Assembly: GCA_004325065.1 (NCBI GenBank)
Contig: PITI01000568.1
Span: forward strand, 1-10,807
Direction of reading: 5' to 3'
DNA length: 10,807 bases
Source of the DNA: Hamiltosporidium magnivora
Lineage: Eukaryota; Microsporidia; Dubosqiidae
Shown here: in pieces, positions 1 to 8,510 of the stretch
How the letters are laid out: every line of letters begins with the position of its first letter
Numbering within the stretch: the stretch's first letter is position 1
The notes under the pieces: generated by a model
What the model was told of the DNA's origin: nothing
Seen by the model: only the letters and a program-made list of their open reading frames with translations
Database searches by the model: none
Translations under genes and position numbers: made by a program

Positions 1-180
1 GGGGGGCTTCGGCCTTCGATCACACTCCATGCAACGGACATTAACGAACTCCGGGCAACTGCCTCGCCTATTAATTAGGTTCTACACACCTGGTAGATGA
101 AAAGCTTTGGGAAGTAGGTATTGCAGGAGTTACTGATGGAGTCTTGGGGTAGCAGTTATTTATGTTAAACCTAGAACTGT
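1..180. other. GC-richer segment of unknown nature
   Basis: This stretch is clearly richer in G and C than the coding and intergenic DNA that follows, and begins with a run of six G. All six frames are broken and none gave a family I recognise. It could be the edge of a repeat or a decayed mobile element, because the recognisable retroelement relic elsewhere in the window is also less AT-rich than the genes. There are no tRNA- or rRNA-like features that I can defend. From 181 to 343 the base composition falls back to AT-rich and contains only a 14-bp palindrome (272-285). Confidence 0.3.
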
Positions 181-271
181 GTTAATGTCATGAAAACAAA
201 TCTAACACTTGCCACTATTTTAAAAGGATGTGACATTTTTAAATAAAGGATTCTAAAACTAATAATGGAAT

Positions 272-285
272 ATGTAATATTACAT
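272..285. repeat. 14-bp perfect palindrome upstream of cytochrome b5
   Basis: ATGTAATATTACAT reads the same on both strands and lies about 58 nt before the chosen start of the cytochrome b5 gene. It could be a dimeric factor site, but AT-rich palindromes of this size arise by chance. Confidence 0.25.
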
Positions 286-337
286 GATAAAAAAAATAAA
301 CTCTGTAATTTGGATAGAAATTAATCTGAAAAAAGCA

Positions 338-340
338 CCC
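338..340 (+). promoter_or_regulatory. CCC start-proximal signal of the cytochrome b5 gene
   Basis: CCC stands 3 nt before the ATG at 344, in a very C-poor context. CCC- or GGG-like motifs just upstream of the start codon are a described feature of microsporidian genes and mark transcription starts with very short 5' leaders. The same kind of motif precedes the other three genes here, and it favours the ATG at 344 over the in-frame ATG at 284. Confidence 0.55.
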
Positions 341-343
341 TTT

Positions 344-757
344 ATGAGAAAAATAAAATGGAAAGAAATAATTAAAAATGGTTATATTGTGATACACAAC
401 CGTGTATACCAAATAGATGATTTTCTATCAAAAGTAAGTTTATTTACTAATTAGCATCCTGGTGGCGAAGAAATTCTTATACAACATAAAGGACAAGATG
501 CAACAGAAATATTTGAATGTATTGGGCATTCTGATAGAAGTAAGGAAATGATGAAAGAATATGAAATTGGTATACTTGATACAGATAGTCAAAACGATGA
601 GAATGAAGGTAGTGATACAGATCAGGTGGTTGAAAATCAAATAATATCTAACGAAATCGAAAGAGACTTTTTTTATTTTGGTAAAAAAATATTTGTTTTT
701 GGTGTTGGATTTATTCTAATACCAGTGATTTGTTACCTTTTGTTTTTTTACAAATAA
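344..757 (+). CDS. tail-anchored cytochrome b5 (two exons, 344-433 and 455-757)
   Basis: Small haem protein that passes single electrons to membrane enzymes such as desaturases and sterol-pathway enzymes. Removing the intron at 434-454 gives 130 residues. Exon 1 carries the first b5 strands (GYIVIHNRVYQIDDFLSK). Exon 2 opens exactly at the haem motif HPGGEE. The two axial haem ligands are His31 (HPGG) and His55 (GHS), 24 residues apart as in classical cytochrome b5; GQDAT and EYEIG also match the family. An acidic linker (about 72-90) leads to one hydrophobic segment (about 107-128) ending in FFYK, typical of a C-tail anchor in the ER or outer mitochondrial/mitosomal membrane. AATAAA overlaps the stop codon and may serve as the poly(A) signal. 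An in-frame ATG at 284 would add 20 residues with no b5 similarity. The fold is secure; the electron partner is unknown. Confidence 0.9.
434..454 (+). other. 21-nt spliceosomal intron
   Basis: It begins GTAAGT and ends TACTAATTAG, which joins a fungal-type branch site (TACTAAT, branch A probably 450) directly to the 3' TAG. Branch point and splice site are thus only about 3 nt apart, as described for microsporidian introns. The length is a multiple of three, but the last codon is an in-frame TAG, so unspliced RNA would stop just before the HPGG haem motif. Splicing restores an uninterrupted b5 alignment (DFLSK then HPGGEE) and the normal 24-residue ligand spacing. Confidence 0.88.
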
Positions 758-1094
758 AAATTAAAAAAATATTTTCTTATTAAAATTTTAAATTTTGTAT
801 TGTTTCTTAAATCAATATTTTTCATATTTTCGAGTATGCAGATATTTTTAAGGGAAAACAATTAAAAATAGGAAACCCTTTAGAATTATTTAATTAACCA
901 AAATTTCTTAATCTAAATAACAATCGAAACAAAACTGAAAAATAAAACGGATCAAAAATACGAAAAATGAATTGCAAGAATAAACTGTTGATAATTTTTT
1001 AACAAATATTTAAAAAGTTAACATAAGGGTGCAAAAAATTAAGAAACATTTGTATTGTGATGACGAATAAATTTTTTAATAATTATAACATAAA
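758..1094. other. AT-rich gap between convergent genes
   Basis: This holds the 3' flanks of the cytochrome b5 gene (+) and the E2 gene (-), which converge. It is almost pure A/T with short homopolymers, plausible as 3' UTR and poly(A) signals. I see no ORF or RNA gene in it. Confidence 0.5.
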
Positions 1095-1604
<510 letters not shown>

Positions 1605-1717
1605 TTATTATTTTGTTTTTTTTTTTAAAAAAATGACTAAAAAATTAGAAAGCCTTTTTAGAAAAAGAAATTTTGTTTAGATATTCAAATTTTTAAAAAA
1701 ATAAAATACGAAACACG

Positions 1718-1875
1718 AAATATTTAAAAACAGAAATTTTATTCATAAAACGAGGTAAAATCGATCTGTATTTCTAAAGCAACGTGATTTAATATAAATA
1801 TTTAAAAATAGAAATTTTATTTACCAAAATGAAGTAAAATCGATCTGTATTTCTAAAGGAACGTGATTTAATATA
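1718..1875. repeat. two-copy 79-bp tandem repeat upstream of the E2 gene
   Basis: Copy 1 (about 1718-1796) and copy 2 (about 1797-1875) run head to tail. The 18-nt core CGATCTGTATTTCTAAAG recurs exactly 79 nt apart (1762 and 1841), followed by a near-identical AACGTGATTTAATATA. Differences cluster in the first half (ATTCATAAAACGAGG versus TTTACCAAAATGAAG). The repeat is non-coding and lies 135-292 nt upstream of the E2 start codon. It could be a minisatellite, a remnant of a dispersed repeat, or a duplicated upstream element. Confidence 0.85.
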
Positions 1876-3300
1876 ATTAATTTCGTAAAACTGTTATTTA
1901 GTTCCTGAACAATTATTATAAATATTGCAATTGTAATGGCTTATATAGGTAAGAATAGATCATATGAAAATCATGGTTGAAAAATAAGAAAAACCATAAA
2001 TTAAAAATAGGTTTTTACGCTAAATTAAAATTAAAAATTTTCGACCCCTATTAGATCCAAAACCCCTAAATATTTTGACAACAATAAAACTAAATACTGT
2101 TAAATTATCTTATTTACTTAAAATATATTAATAAACATAATACATGTCTTCACCCATTACGCTATATTTCCTCTTTTTAAAACTTCTTTATATGCAAAAA
2201 TGCGAATAAGAAAAATCTATGCCAAATGATTTACTTACAAAAAACGGTTTTTTTAGGCAATAAAATTTAGAGAGTAGATTTTTTAATAACTTTTTTAATG
2301 AAAAGAAAATTCTTAAAAGAATAAGAACAATAGATTATATAGTGATAGTAAGATAAAAATACGGTATTTTTTCGAAATTTTAAACGAAAAACAGATATTA
2401 ATATAATACAGTTAGGCACTGGATTTCTAAATTTATTATCAAAGTATGTTTGGTGCCCAACATAAAATTTGCCATAATTAAAAAAAAGATATTTTGGTAA
2501 AATAAAAATTATAAAGGAAATATAAAAAGGGAAAATAACTTTTTTAAACATTTTAGTTTTGCAGTTTTTAACTGAATAATAGATTAATATATTTATTTCC
2601 CTGTATCTATAACAATTAAGATACATCTGAAATGTTTACTTTGCCTATTTTAAATTCTCTAACGGAAATATAAAGGTAAGCTTCGATTAATTGGTAACAA
2701 AACAATTAATACTTTGTCAGAATTATTGAAAATTTAATATCAAATCGACAAGAGAAGAAATTTTGAAATATTAATGATTCACAAATAAACTTCGAATTTG
2801 TTTATCTCTAAAAACACAGGTTCACAAAAATCTTCCATAAAATATTTTTTCTTTGTATTTTATTTCAATTATAGAGTTAAAATATGTTTAAAGAAACATT
2901 GCAATAAATAAACTAAATTTTCGGCTATTTTAATAAAAATTATTGTTTATTAACTACCTTTATCCTGAATAAAAAAATCTTGTTTATTTTGATCAATGTA
3001 TTTGCTTGCATTATTTTACTTAATTTTTGTTCAATTTTACGTGTTTTTAGATTCATCTCTCGTCTAAATATTGATTAAATACTCATGATTGCTCTTTTTG
3101 TTTGCAAAATAGGAATTCGAACATTTTAGTAATAGTTTGCTGACTACTTTATTGTTCATTGAATATATTCGTAATCTACTATGTGGTTTACTTTGGAATT
3201 TTAAAACCTTCTATTAAATCTAGTATGCCTCTTTTAACTCTAATCGGAATGTTTTGGACTTATTTTTCCTCTTCACAGATCAAAAGTATGATTTTTACGA
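1876..3300. other. AT-rich stretch with no supportable gene
   Basis: About 1.4 kb of very AT-rich DNA. The longest open frame (minus strand, 2626-2267) encodes a Phe/Tyr/Ile/Lys-rich peptide with no recognisable domain and no C-rich start signal, so I do not call it a gene. Broken frames at 2950-3300 may be old element sequence, but nothing matches a family I can name. A motif at 3103-3124 loosely resembles the Tc1-like terminal repeats further on and could be a decayed outer end. Confidence 0.4.
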
Positions 3301-3308
3301 TATAAAGC

Positions 3309-3331
3309 TTTCAAAAAAAACTTGAACACCT
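3309..3331. repeat. eroded left terminal-repeat motif of the Tc1-like element
   Basis: CAAAAAAAACTTGAACACCT matches the complement of the right repeats (CAAAAAAAATCCAGACACCT at 4788-4810 read on the minus strand) at most positions and in inverted orientation. It lies about 180 nt beyond the end of the transposase. It may be an inner repeat rather than the true element end. Confidence 0.45.
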
Positions 3332-3509
3332 ATGTTTGAATAAAATTAGCCATATATAGAATGTCGTAATTTAAGGGTTTAATGTGTTTAATGTGTATAA
3401 TAAGAGTTTATTTTACACATATAGCTAAGGTCATTTTATAAAATATTTTCAATGTAAAGCAAACAGATTAAATTTACAAAGTATAGTATAAAAACATAGA
3501 ATCTTCTCT

Positions 3510-4683
3510 TTAATATTTAGTATGGCATCCACGAGCACTTAAGACAGCCAAATCGCGTTTTTTCATAGTCGTAAAGGTTTTTGTACAAAAACAATAAAAA
3601 TTTTATTCCGAATTTCGATTAATGTTTGTTTTACCTCATTCTCATTTTTAAAAGTAAAATTATACAGGGTTATTTTATTAAGCCCAAAGATATTCTATTG
3701 GTTGTAAATCTAGTTACTGGGAGGGCCAAGGAAGTATTTCCTTCCCTTTTATTTCAAAATATTTGGCAGCATCCCTTGATATATGTTTAGGATCATTATC
3801 TTGCGAAAAATATACTCATATAAACCTATATTTCTAGAGATGATTTTAAATTATTTGCAAGAGTATTAAATACTGAAATCGAACCATATTAGTATCAATA
3901 AATGCCGAATTTCCAACACTTTTATAGGACAAACATTCATACACATAATATTTTCTCTATTATGCTAAAATATTGGAGCCATATATTTAAATCCTGGGGT
4001 TCTCCCTGCTTCCATTTACATAAACCTTACGATCTGAAGTAAGCAAGTTGAACTTGCATTAATCACTAAATATTGTACGTTTCAAATCGTCATCTGAAAT
4101 TGATATGCTTGGGGTATTCTCTACTTTTTGTAAGAGGCAATTAAAAGGGACTGGTCCTCAATGTTGGGTTGGACTGAAAACCCACCCTTTAAAAGCACTT
4201 TGTTACTAAACCCAAAAAAGTAAAAAAACCCACTGGAAAAAAACCGGTAGGCGGTATTACCGAAGGCGGTCAAGGCATATGCAGAGCTGTAGGGCCGATG
4301 ATGAGGATTTGAAATTGATAAAAAAAATTTTACTTAAAATTTAAATTTGCCAACCATATTTTATCGTGACAACAGGGGTTTTTGAGTAAAAGAACGGCCA
4401 TATATACCGACTTTTATGTGATTTCTTATAACCCCGATCGAACCATTGTAACTACATAATGCAGCCAAATTTTTAGTGGTTTTTGCTGGACTAATTTTAG
4501 GATTTTTTATTCTAAAATCTAAAATTCTATTGGTCATGGTAATATCTGTAAGAGAGGTCGTCCAGATTCATGTTTACGATTCGTATCTATTCTATTTTTG
4601 CAATGTACCATGGACTTTAGACCTAGTACTTGAAGCAATTCAGAAATTTTTTGTATTGAATAATATTTTGAGCTTAACTTCAT
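3510..4683 (-). pseudogene. Tc1-like DDE transposase pseudogene
   Basis: Remnants appear in correct order along the minus strand. 4683-4540 encodes the N-terminal DNA-binding part, with a basic stretch and the family hallmark SGRP. 4432-4360 gives IRNHIKVGIYGRSFTQKPLL. 4085-4025 gives the first catalytic Asp in IFSD, then a stop where Glu is expected, then CKFNL and RKVYV. 3805-3780 gives QDNDPKH with the second Asp. 3733-3682 gives PWPSQ, a stop (3714-3716), LDLQPIEYLW with the Glu. Exactly 34 residues separate Asp and Glu, so this is a DD34E enzyme. The C-terminus ends GCHTKY and TAA at 3510. Several stops, frameshifts and an internal insert show it cannot make protein. The open frame on the opposite strand at 4476-4688 is its shadow. 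Confidence 0.88.
4185..4335. other. GC-richer insert within the transposase pseudogene
   Basis: Between the KPLL block and the IFSD block Tc1-like transposases normally have about 25-30 residues. Here they are separated by about 260 nt. The extra DNA includes a GC-richer core (GGTAGGCGGTATTACCG, then AAGGCGGTCAAGG) unlike its surroundings. It could be a short non-autonomous element or a decayed insertion. No terminal repeats or target duplication are clear by eye, so the limits are approximate. Confidence 0.4.
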
Positions 4684-4787
4684 TATAGCATCTTTCTACG
4701 AGCTGATTGAATATAACTCGTTGAGGGGAAATTTAAAAGCTTACAAAAATAAGTAACTAAATATGATGTAAAATATTGAAAAATTTT

Positions 4788-4810
4788 AGGTGTCTGGATT
4801 TTTTTTGGCA
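4788..4810. repeat. inner direct repeat at the right end of the Tc1-like element
   Basis: GGTGTCTGGATTTTTTTTGGC matches the outer repeat (GAGTGTCCGGATTTTTTTGC) in the same orientation, about 171 nt apart. Paired repeats within each end define the IR/DR class of Tc1-like elements, such as Sleeping Beauty. Confidence 0.6.
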
Positions 4811-4959
4811 TTTTTAAAAGATATATCTGCAAATATATAACTAGAGATTATAAAAAAGCTCACTACAGGACAATATAGGTATACAATATTATAACTCATT
4901 TTTTGCCACCAAAAAATTAAAAATTCCTATTAAAAATATATGAAAATTTAGAATTTTTT

Positions 4960-4988
4960 GAGTGTCCGGATTTTTTTGCACAACCGTA
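4960..4988. repeat. right outer terminal repeat of the Tc1-like element
   Basis: GAGTGTCCGGATTTTTTTGC continues into ACAACCGTA and meets a TATA edge. TA is the target dinucleotide duplicated by Tc1/mariner elements. It is the best preserved end of the element. Confidence 0.65.
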
Positions 4989-5344
4989 TATCTTTCTATT
5001 CTTACAGGTAAAAAGACCTCTTAAGGTATATCCCATAGTATTTTGTGACAATATTTTTTTAAAGAAAACAAAATAAGAATGTTGAACGAAATATATTTAG
5101 TGAATAAAAAATATCTTCAAAATTACCTTTTCATTTAATTTGTTTATTCTTTTAAAATTTATTATTTTTACATTGAAATTCTTATTTCTTAAAAAAATCT
5201 CTCTACATTTTTCATTGATTCTTTTTATTAGAATCCCAATTTTTATTAGAATTTTCTTTATATTAGAATCTTCATTTATATTTTTAAAATAATCGAAAAT
5301 TCTTTTTCTTAATAAATACGTATTAAATTAAATATATTTTTAAT
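4989..5344. other. AT-rich upstream region of TAF1
   Basis: No gene is visible. At 5224-5270 the motif TTTATTAGAAT occurs twice (5224, 5241), and a third diverged copy (TTTATATTAGAATC) starts at 5257, forming a short irregular repeat 85-130 nt before the TAF1 start. It may be replication-slippage DNA or a set of upstream sites. Confidence 0.4.
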
Positions 5345-5350
5345 CCTACC
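5345..5350 (+). promoter_or_regulatory. C-rich start-proximal signal of TAF1
   Basis: CCTACC lies 4 nt before the ATG at 5355. It is weaker than the CCC or CCCC of the other genes, but the upstream 200 nt are nearly free of C clusters. Confidence 0.35.
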
Positions 5351-5354
5351 AAGA

Positions 5355-8075
5355 ATGAATTTCAATGCATTTGAGGACCAAAATTACAATTCTTCATCTT
5401 CTTCTGAAGAAGAACCCTATATTCCAAAGGCAAACCCATCTATTAATGAAAGTGGTCCCAGTAATTGTAATTTTATTGATTTACTTGTTACACCACGAAA
5501 ATATCAATATAAACTAAAAAAATATAAATATAGAAGGATTCCAGCTGATTTAATGAATTACGAAGTTGATGATCTCATTCGTTTCAAACATACGACTTCC
5601 TTTCCCAAAACAGACACACCTGTAGTTTCTTGTTTGTATACCTCAACAAAAAATTCAGTTTTAAAGAGATATTTAAAACGCAAACAACTTGAAAAAAACA
5701 AAGAAAAAAATGTAGAAAAAGAACAAAAAATATACGTAAATCATTCGTTTGACATTGTTGAATGGGAGAAAGACATAATATATGATTTAGAAGAAAGAAC
5801 AGAAACAAAAAACAAAGACATTTTAATTACAGAATATGTCAATAATATTTTTGATGAAGAAAAATGGGAAGATCAAATAGTTTATGATGTTGAGGATCTT
5901 TCATCATTTAAAAAATATTTGACATTGGGAATCGAAGATCCAAATTTGATTTTTGAAAAAATTGATGATAAAATAAAAATAAAAAATAAGAAAAAAACTA
6001 AAGAAGTTTTTATTGCAGACAAACCAATAAAAAGTAAATATAATATTTCAAATGATAAATACTATAATGTTGAAACAACTACTAAAAACAGTTTGGGGCA
6101 TTTAGGGGTACAGCATTCTGTTCCTGCTTTGAAATTGAATCCTAGATTTTATAAAACTTTTCTTGCGAAAGACGAACTTAGAAATTTTCATAGACCGCCT
6201 TTTCCACTTTCTAAAGGTTTTAAGGTTTCTTTAACAAATATTTCTGAAGATTCATTTCAAGGCACAAATATTATTAAAAGAGCGACTGAATTGACTTTAA
6301 AAGATCAAACAAAATTCGCCCTTTTCGAATATTCAGAAGAAATACCAATTCTAATGATGAATGCTGGCATGGTTAGTTTAGTCACAACTTTTTATAGAAA
6401 AAATGGGCCAAGAGATGATTTTACACCTCACGATTCATCTCATATCACATTTCTTGACATGGAGGATCCTTCTCCATTTTTTGGATTTGGGGATGTAAAA
6501 CCAGGAACTTCCTTAATGGCTATAACAAATAATCTCTTCAAAGCGCCAGTTTTTAAACATAAAAGTAACGATTTTATTTGTATTTTAGAAGAAAAAGGAC
6601 CGAGGAATTATATAGGATACGTAAGGAAAATTACTAATTTGTTTTGTGTGGGGCAGACACTTCCTTTAGAAGAGGTGTTTTCTCCGCATTCTAGAAAACA
6701 CAATGTGTTTTGTAAGAATCGATTGAAAGTAGCAGCATATAGAATATTTTATAACAAAGAAAATCCGGAAAAGAAAATGAAAATTTGCGATTTAGATCAG
6801 CTTTTTCCACATTTTAGTGAAGGAAGTAAAAGAAAATGGCTAAAAGAGTATGCAAATTGTATAAAAAAAGGCAAAGACAATATATGGGTTCTTAAACCAG
6901 GTTCTTCATTATTGAGTGAAGAAGATTTAAGAAATTTAGTGACACCAGAAAATGTATGTCAATATGAAAGTATGCTAGCAGGGGAACGGAGATTAAAAGA
7001 TGCAGGATATGAGTTTCAGGGTAATAGTGAAGAAGAGGAAGATGATGATGAAATTGCACTTTCACCCTGGAATTTAAGTAGAAATTTTGTTAATGCATCT
7101 AACGGAAGAGGAATGCTACAAATTTCTGGTCCAGGTGATCCAACAGGAATTGGAGAAGGTTTCAGTTTTTTAAAATATCATTTTAGGAAAGGAACAGACG
7201 TAGAAAACAAAAAAATGATGTCGGAAATTCAACTCGAATATAGAGAAGACATTGAAAGAATATGGAATAAACAGATTGAATCTTTAAGCTCGACATTAGA
7301 AAGCATCGTTGATAAATATCCTGGAAATTCTAACCAAACTGTCCAAAATAATATTTCTAAAAATTATGAAAAAAGTCCAAAAATTGAATTTCCCTTCGAT
7401 TCACAAAATTTTAATTCTTCAAAAAATAATGCAATGGCTTCCTCCGATAATATTCCTACATCTTCATCTTTTTTGACTATTCGAAGAAAATATATAATTA
7501 ATAATGAAATAAATTATAAAGATGAAATTTTAACAGATTCTAGATTAATAAGAGCTTATTTAAAAGAAAAGAAACGCGTCAGAACAGAAGAAAAAAGAAC
7601 AGGATTACGATGTGGCAGTTGTGGACAAATAGGACATATGAAGACAAATAAAACATGTCCAAATTTCATAGTAACAAAAAAGGAATCAAAAAAATCACAG
7701 GAATCTACCATAAAAGGAGCCAAAAACACATTATCTGAAATGATTGTATTATGCTTAAATATTTTGTTTTCAATCCCTTCTTCTGAACCTTTTCATAGAC
7801 CAGTTTCTACCAAAAAATTTACTGATTATAAAAATTTTGTCCTAAATCCAATTGATCTAGGAACTATTAAAAGTAAAGCCAGACAAAATAAATATTTAAC
7901 CTTTCAATCTTTTATTTCCGATGTAAATTTAATGCTAGAAAATTGTAAGAAATATAATGGAGCAGATCATTCTCTAACGAAAATGGCGGAAAACATGGTG
8001 GAACTATCCGAAAAGTTTTATGAAGAAAAGAAACAGGAAATGTTGGCTTTGGAAATCGTTCTAAATCCAAATTAA
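5355..8075 (+). CDS. TAF1: TFIID subunit TAF1, compact form with a single bromodomain
   Basis: Largest subunit of TFIID, which binds TBP and TAF7 and helps place RNA polymerase II at promoters. The 906 residues show, in order: an acidic Ser/Glu patch (13-20); two similar motifs, VEWEKDIIYDLE (135-146) and EKWEDQIVYDVE (169-180), resembling the WE-I-WD motif of TAF1; the DUF3591 core (about 255-610) with RNFHRPPF (276-283), FFGFGDVKPGT (375-385), NNLFKAPVF (392-400), a winged-helix-like region (about 405-515), GERRLKDAGYEF (543-554) and DPTGIGEGFSF (595-605); a zinc knuckle with Cys753, Cys756, His761, Cys768 in CGSCGQIGHMKTNKTCP; and one bromodomain (about 795-890) with NPIDLGTI (831-838) and the acetyl-lysine Asn868 in KKYNG. 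Human TAF1 is about twice as long with two bromodomains; budding yeast Taf1 has none. One uninterrupted frame, no intron. Confidence 0.95.
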   Translation: MNFNAFEDQNYNSSSSSEEEPYIPKANPSINESGPSNCNFIDLLVTPRKYQYKLKKYKYRRIPADLMNYEVDDLIRFKHTTSFPKTDTPVVSCLYTSTKNSVLKRYLKRKQLEKNKEKNVEKEQKIYVNHSFDIVEWEKDIIYDLEERTETKNKDILITEYVNNIFDEEKWEDQIVYDVEDLSSFKKYLTLGIEDPNLIFEKIDDKIKIKNKKKTKEVFIADKPIKSKYNISNDKYYNVETTTKNSLGHLGVQHSVPALKLNPRFYKTFLAKDELRNFHRPPFPLSKGFKVSLTNISEDSFQGTNIIKRATELTLKDQTKFALFEYSEEIPILMMNAGMVSLVTTFYRKNGPRDDFTPHDSSHITFLDMEDPSPFFGFGDVKPGTSLMAITNNLFKAPVFKHKSNDFICILEEKGPRNYIGYVRKITNLFCVGQTLPLEEVFSPHSRKHNVFCKNRLKVAAYRIFYNKENPEKKMKICDLDQLFPHFSEGSKRKWLKEYANCIKKGKDNIWVLKPGSSLLSEEDLRNLVTPENVCQYESMLAGERRLKDAGYEFQGNSEEEEDDDEIALSPWNLSRNFVNASNGRGMLQISGPGDPTGIGEGFSFLKYHFRKGTDVENKKMMSEIQLEYREDIERIWNKQIESLSSTLESIVDKYPGNSNQTVQNNISKNYEKSPKIEFPFDSQNFNSSKNNAMASSDNIPTSSSFLTIRRKYIINNEINYKDEILTDSRLIRAYLKEKKRVRTEEKRTGLRCGSCGQIGHMKTNKTCPNFIVTKKESKKSQESTIKGAKNTLSEMIVLCLNILFSIPSSEPFHRPVSTKKFTDYKNFVLNPIDLGTIKSKARQNKYLTFQSFISDVNLMLENCKKYNGADHSLTKMAENMVELSEKFYEEKKQEMLALEIVLNPN

Positions 8076-8505
8076 AATGTTTAGTTTTTATTTGATTTTT
8101 TTTCTTATTATATTTTAAAATTAAAATTTTCTTTGTAAAGTATTTTAACCTCTCTTTCCAAATCTTTTTATTCACGAAATATATATTAAAGCAAAACTTT
8201 TTTATAAAATATTTTTTTTGTTTAATTTTTTAATGAGCCTTGTCTGTAAATCGACCTTTTTTTATAAAAATGGTAGTTATTATTTCAAAATATAAATCAT
8301 TATGTTCAAGGAATTATTTTGACTTATAAACAACCTTATGCATTTAATCATAAAAAAACATTTAAATTTAAAAATTTTACTTTTTTTGATACTGGAATAG
8401 CTATTAAACATAAAATTTATACTAAGCATGGTTGGCTATTATTGTAATTGCTTATTTTATTTTACCTCATTAAAATAAATCCTGTAAAAAAAATAATTTT
8501 TACTT
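8076..8505. other. AT-rich gap after TAF1
   Basis: About 430 nt of homopolymer-rich A/T sequence, the presumed TAF1 3' flank and the leader of the small gene that follows. I see no ORF with a recognisable product and no RNA gene. Confidence 0.4.
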
Positions 8506-8509
8506 CCCC
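8506..8509 (+). promoter_or_regulatory. CCCC start-proximal signal of the 61-aa gene
   Basis: CCCC stands 1 nt before the ATG at 8511 in DNA that is almost pure A/T. It matches the pattern at the other genes and is a main reason for believing the small ORF is real. Confidence 0.5.
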
Positions 8510-8510
8510 T

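Larger units (their letters stand above)
3309..4988 (-). mobile_element. decayed Tc1/mariner-family element (Tc1-like, DD34E)
   Basis: The span holds a broken transposase on the minus strand between sequences that resemble inverted terminal repeats. The right end is clear: read on the minus strand from 4986 it begins CGGTTGTGCAAAAAAATCC, next to a TA at the insertion edge. A second copy of the same motif in the same orientation lies about 171 nt inside (4788-4810), giving an IR/DR-style end. The left end is eroded, with only CAAAAAAAACTTGAACACCT at 3312-3331 recalling the repeat. The true left boundary may lie farther out, near 3100. About 150 bp of GC-richer DNA interrupts the transposase. 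The element is dead: stops and frameshifts occur throughout. Confidence 0.75.

Noticed and set aside
284..343. Upstream in-frame ATG extending cytochrome b5 by 20 residues
   Set aside because: The extension lies before the CCC signal, has no b5 similarity, and the b5 fold is complete from 344.
2267..2626. Open frame of 119 aa on the minus strand, with an internal Met giving a possible signal peptide
   Set aside because: The product is a low-complexity Phe/Tyr/Ile/Lys-rich peptide typical of AT-rich noise. It has no domain and no C-rich start signal.
4476..4688. Open frame of 70 aa on the plus strand
   Set aside because: It is antisense to the N-terminal part of the Tc1-like transposase pseudogene, whose SGRP block is read on the minus strand.
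5584..8175. Minus-strand open frames across TAF1 and its 3' end
   Set aside because: They are antisense to a conserved multi-domain gene and have no family features.
8448..8510. Extended start of the 61-aa gene
   Set aside because: It would begin with TTG and run through the CCCC signal; the added residues look non-coding.
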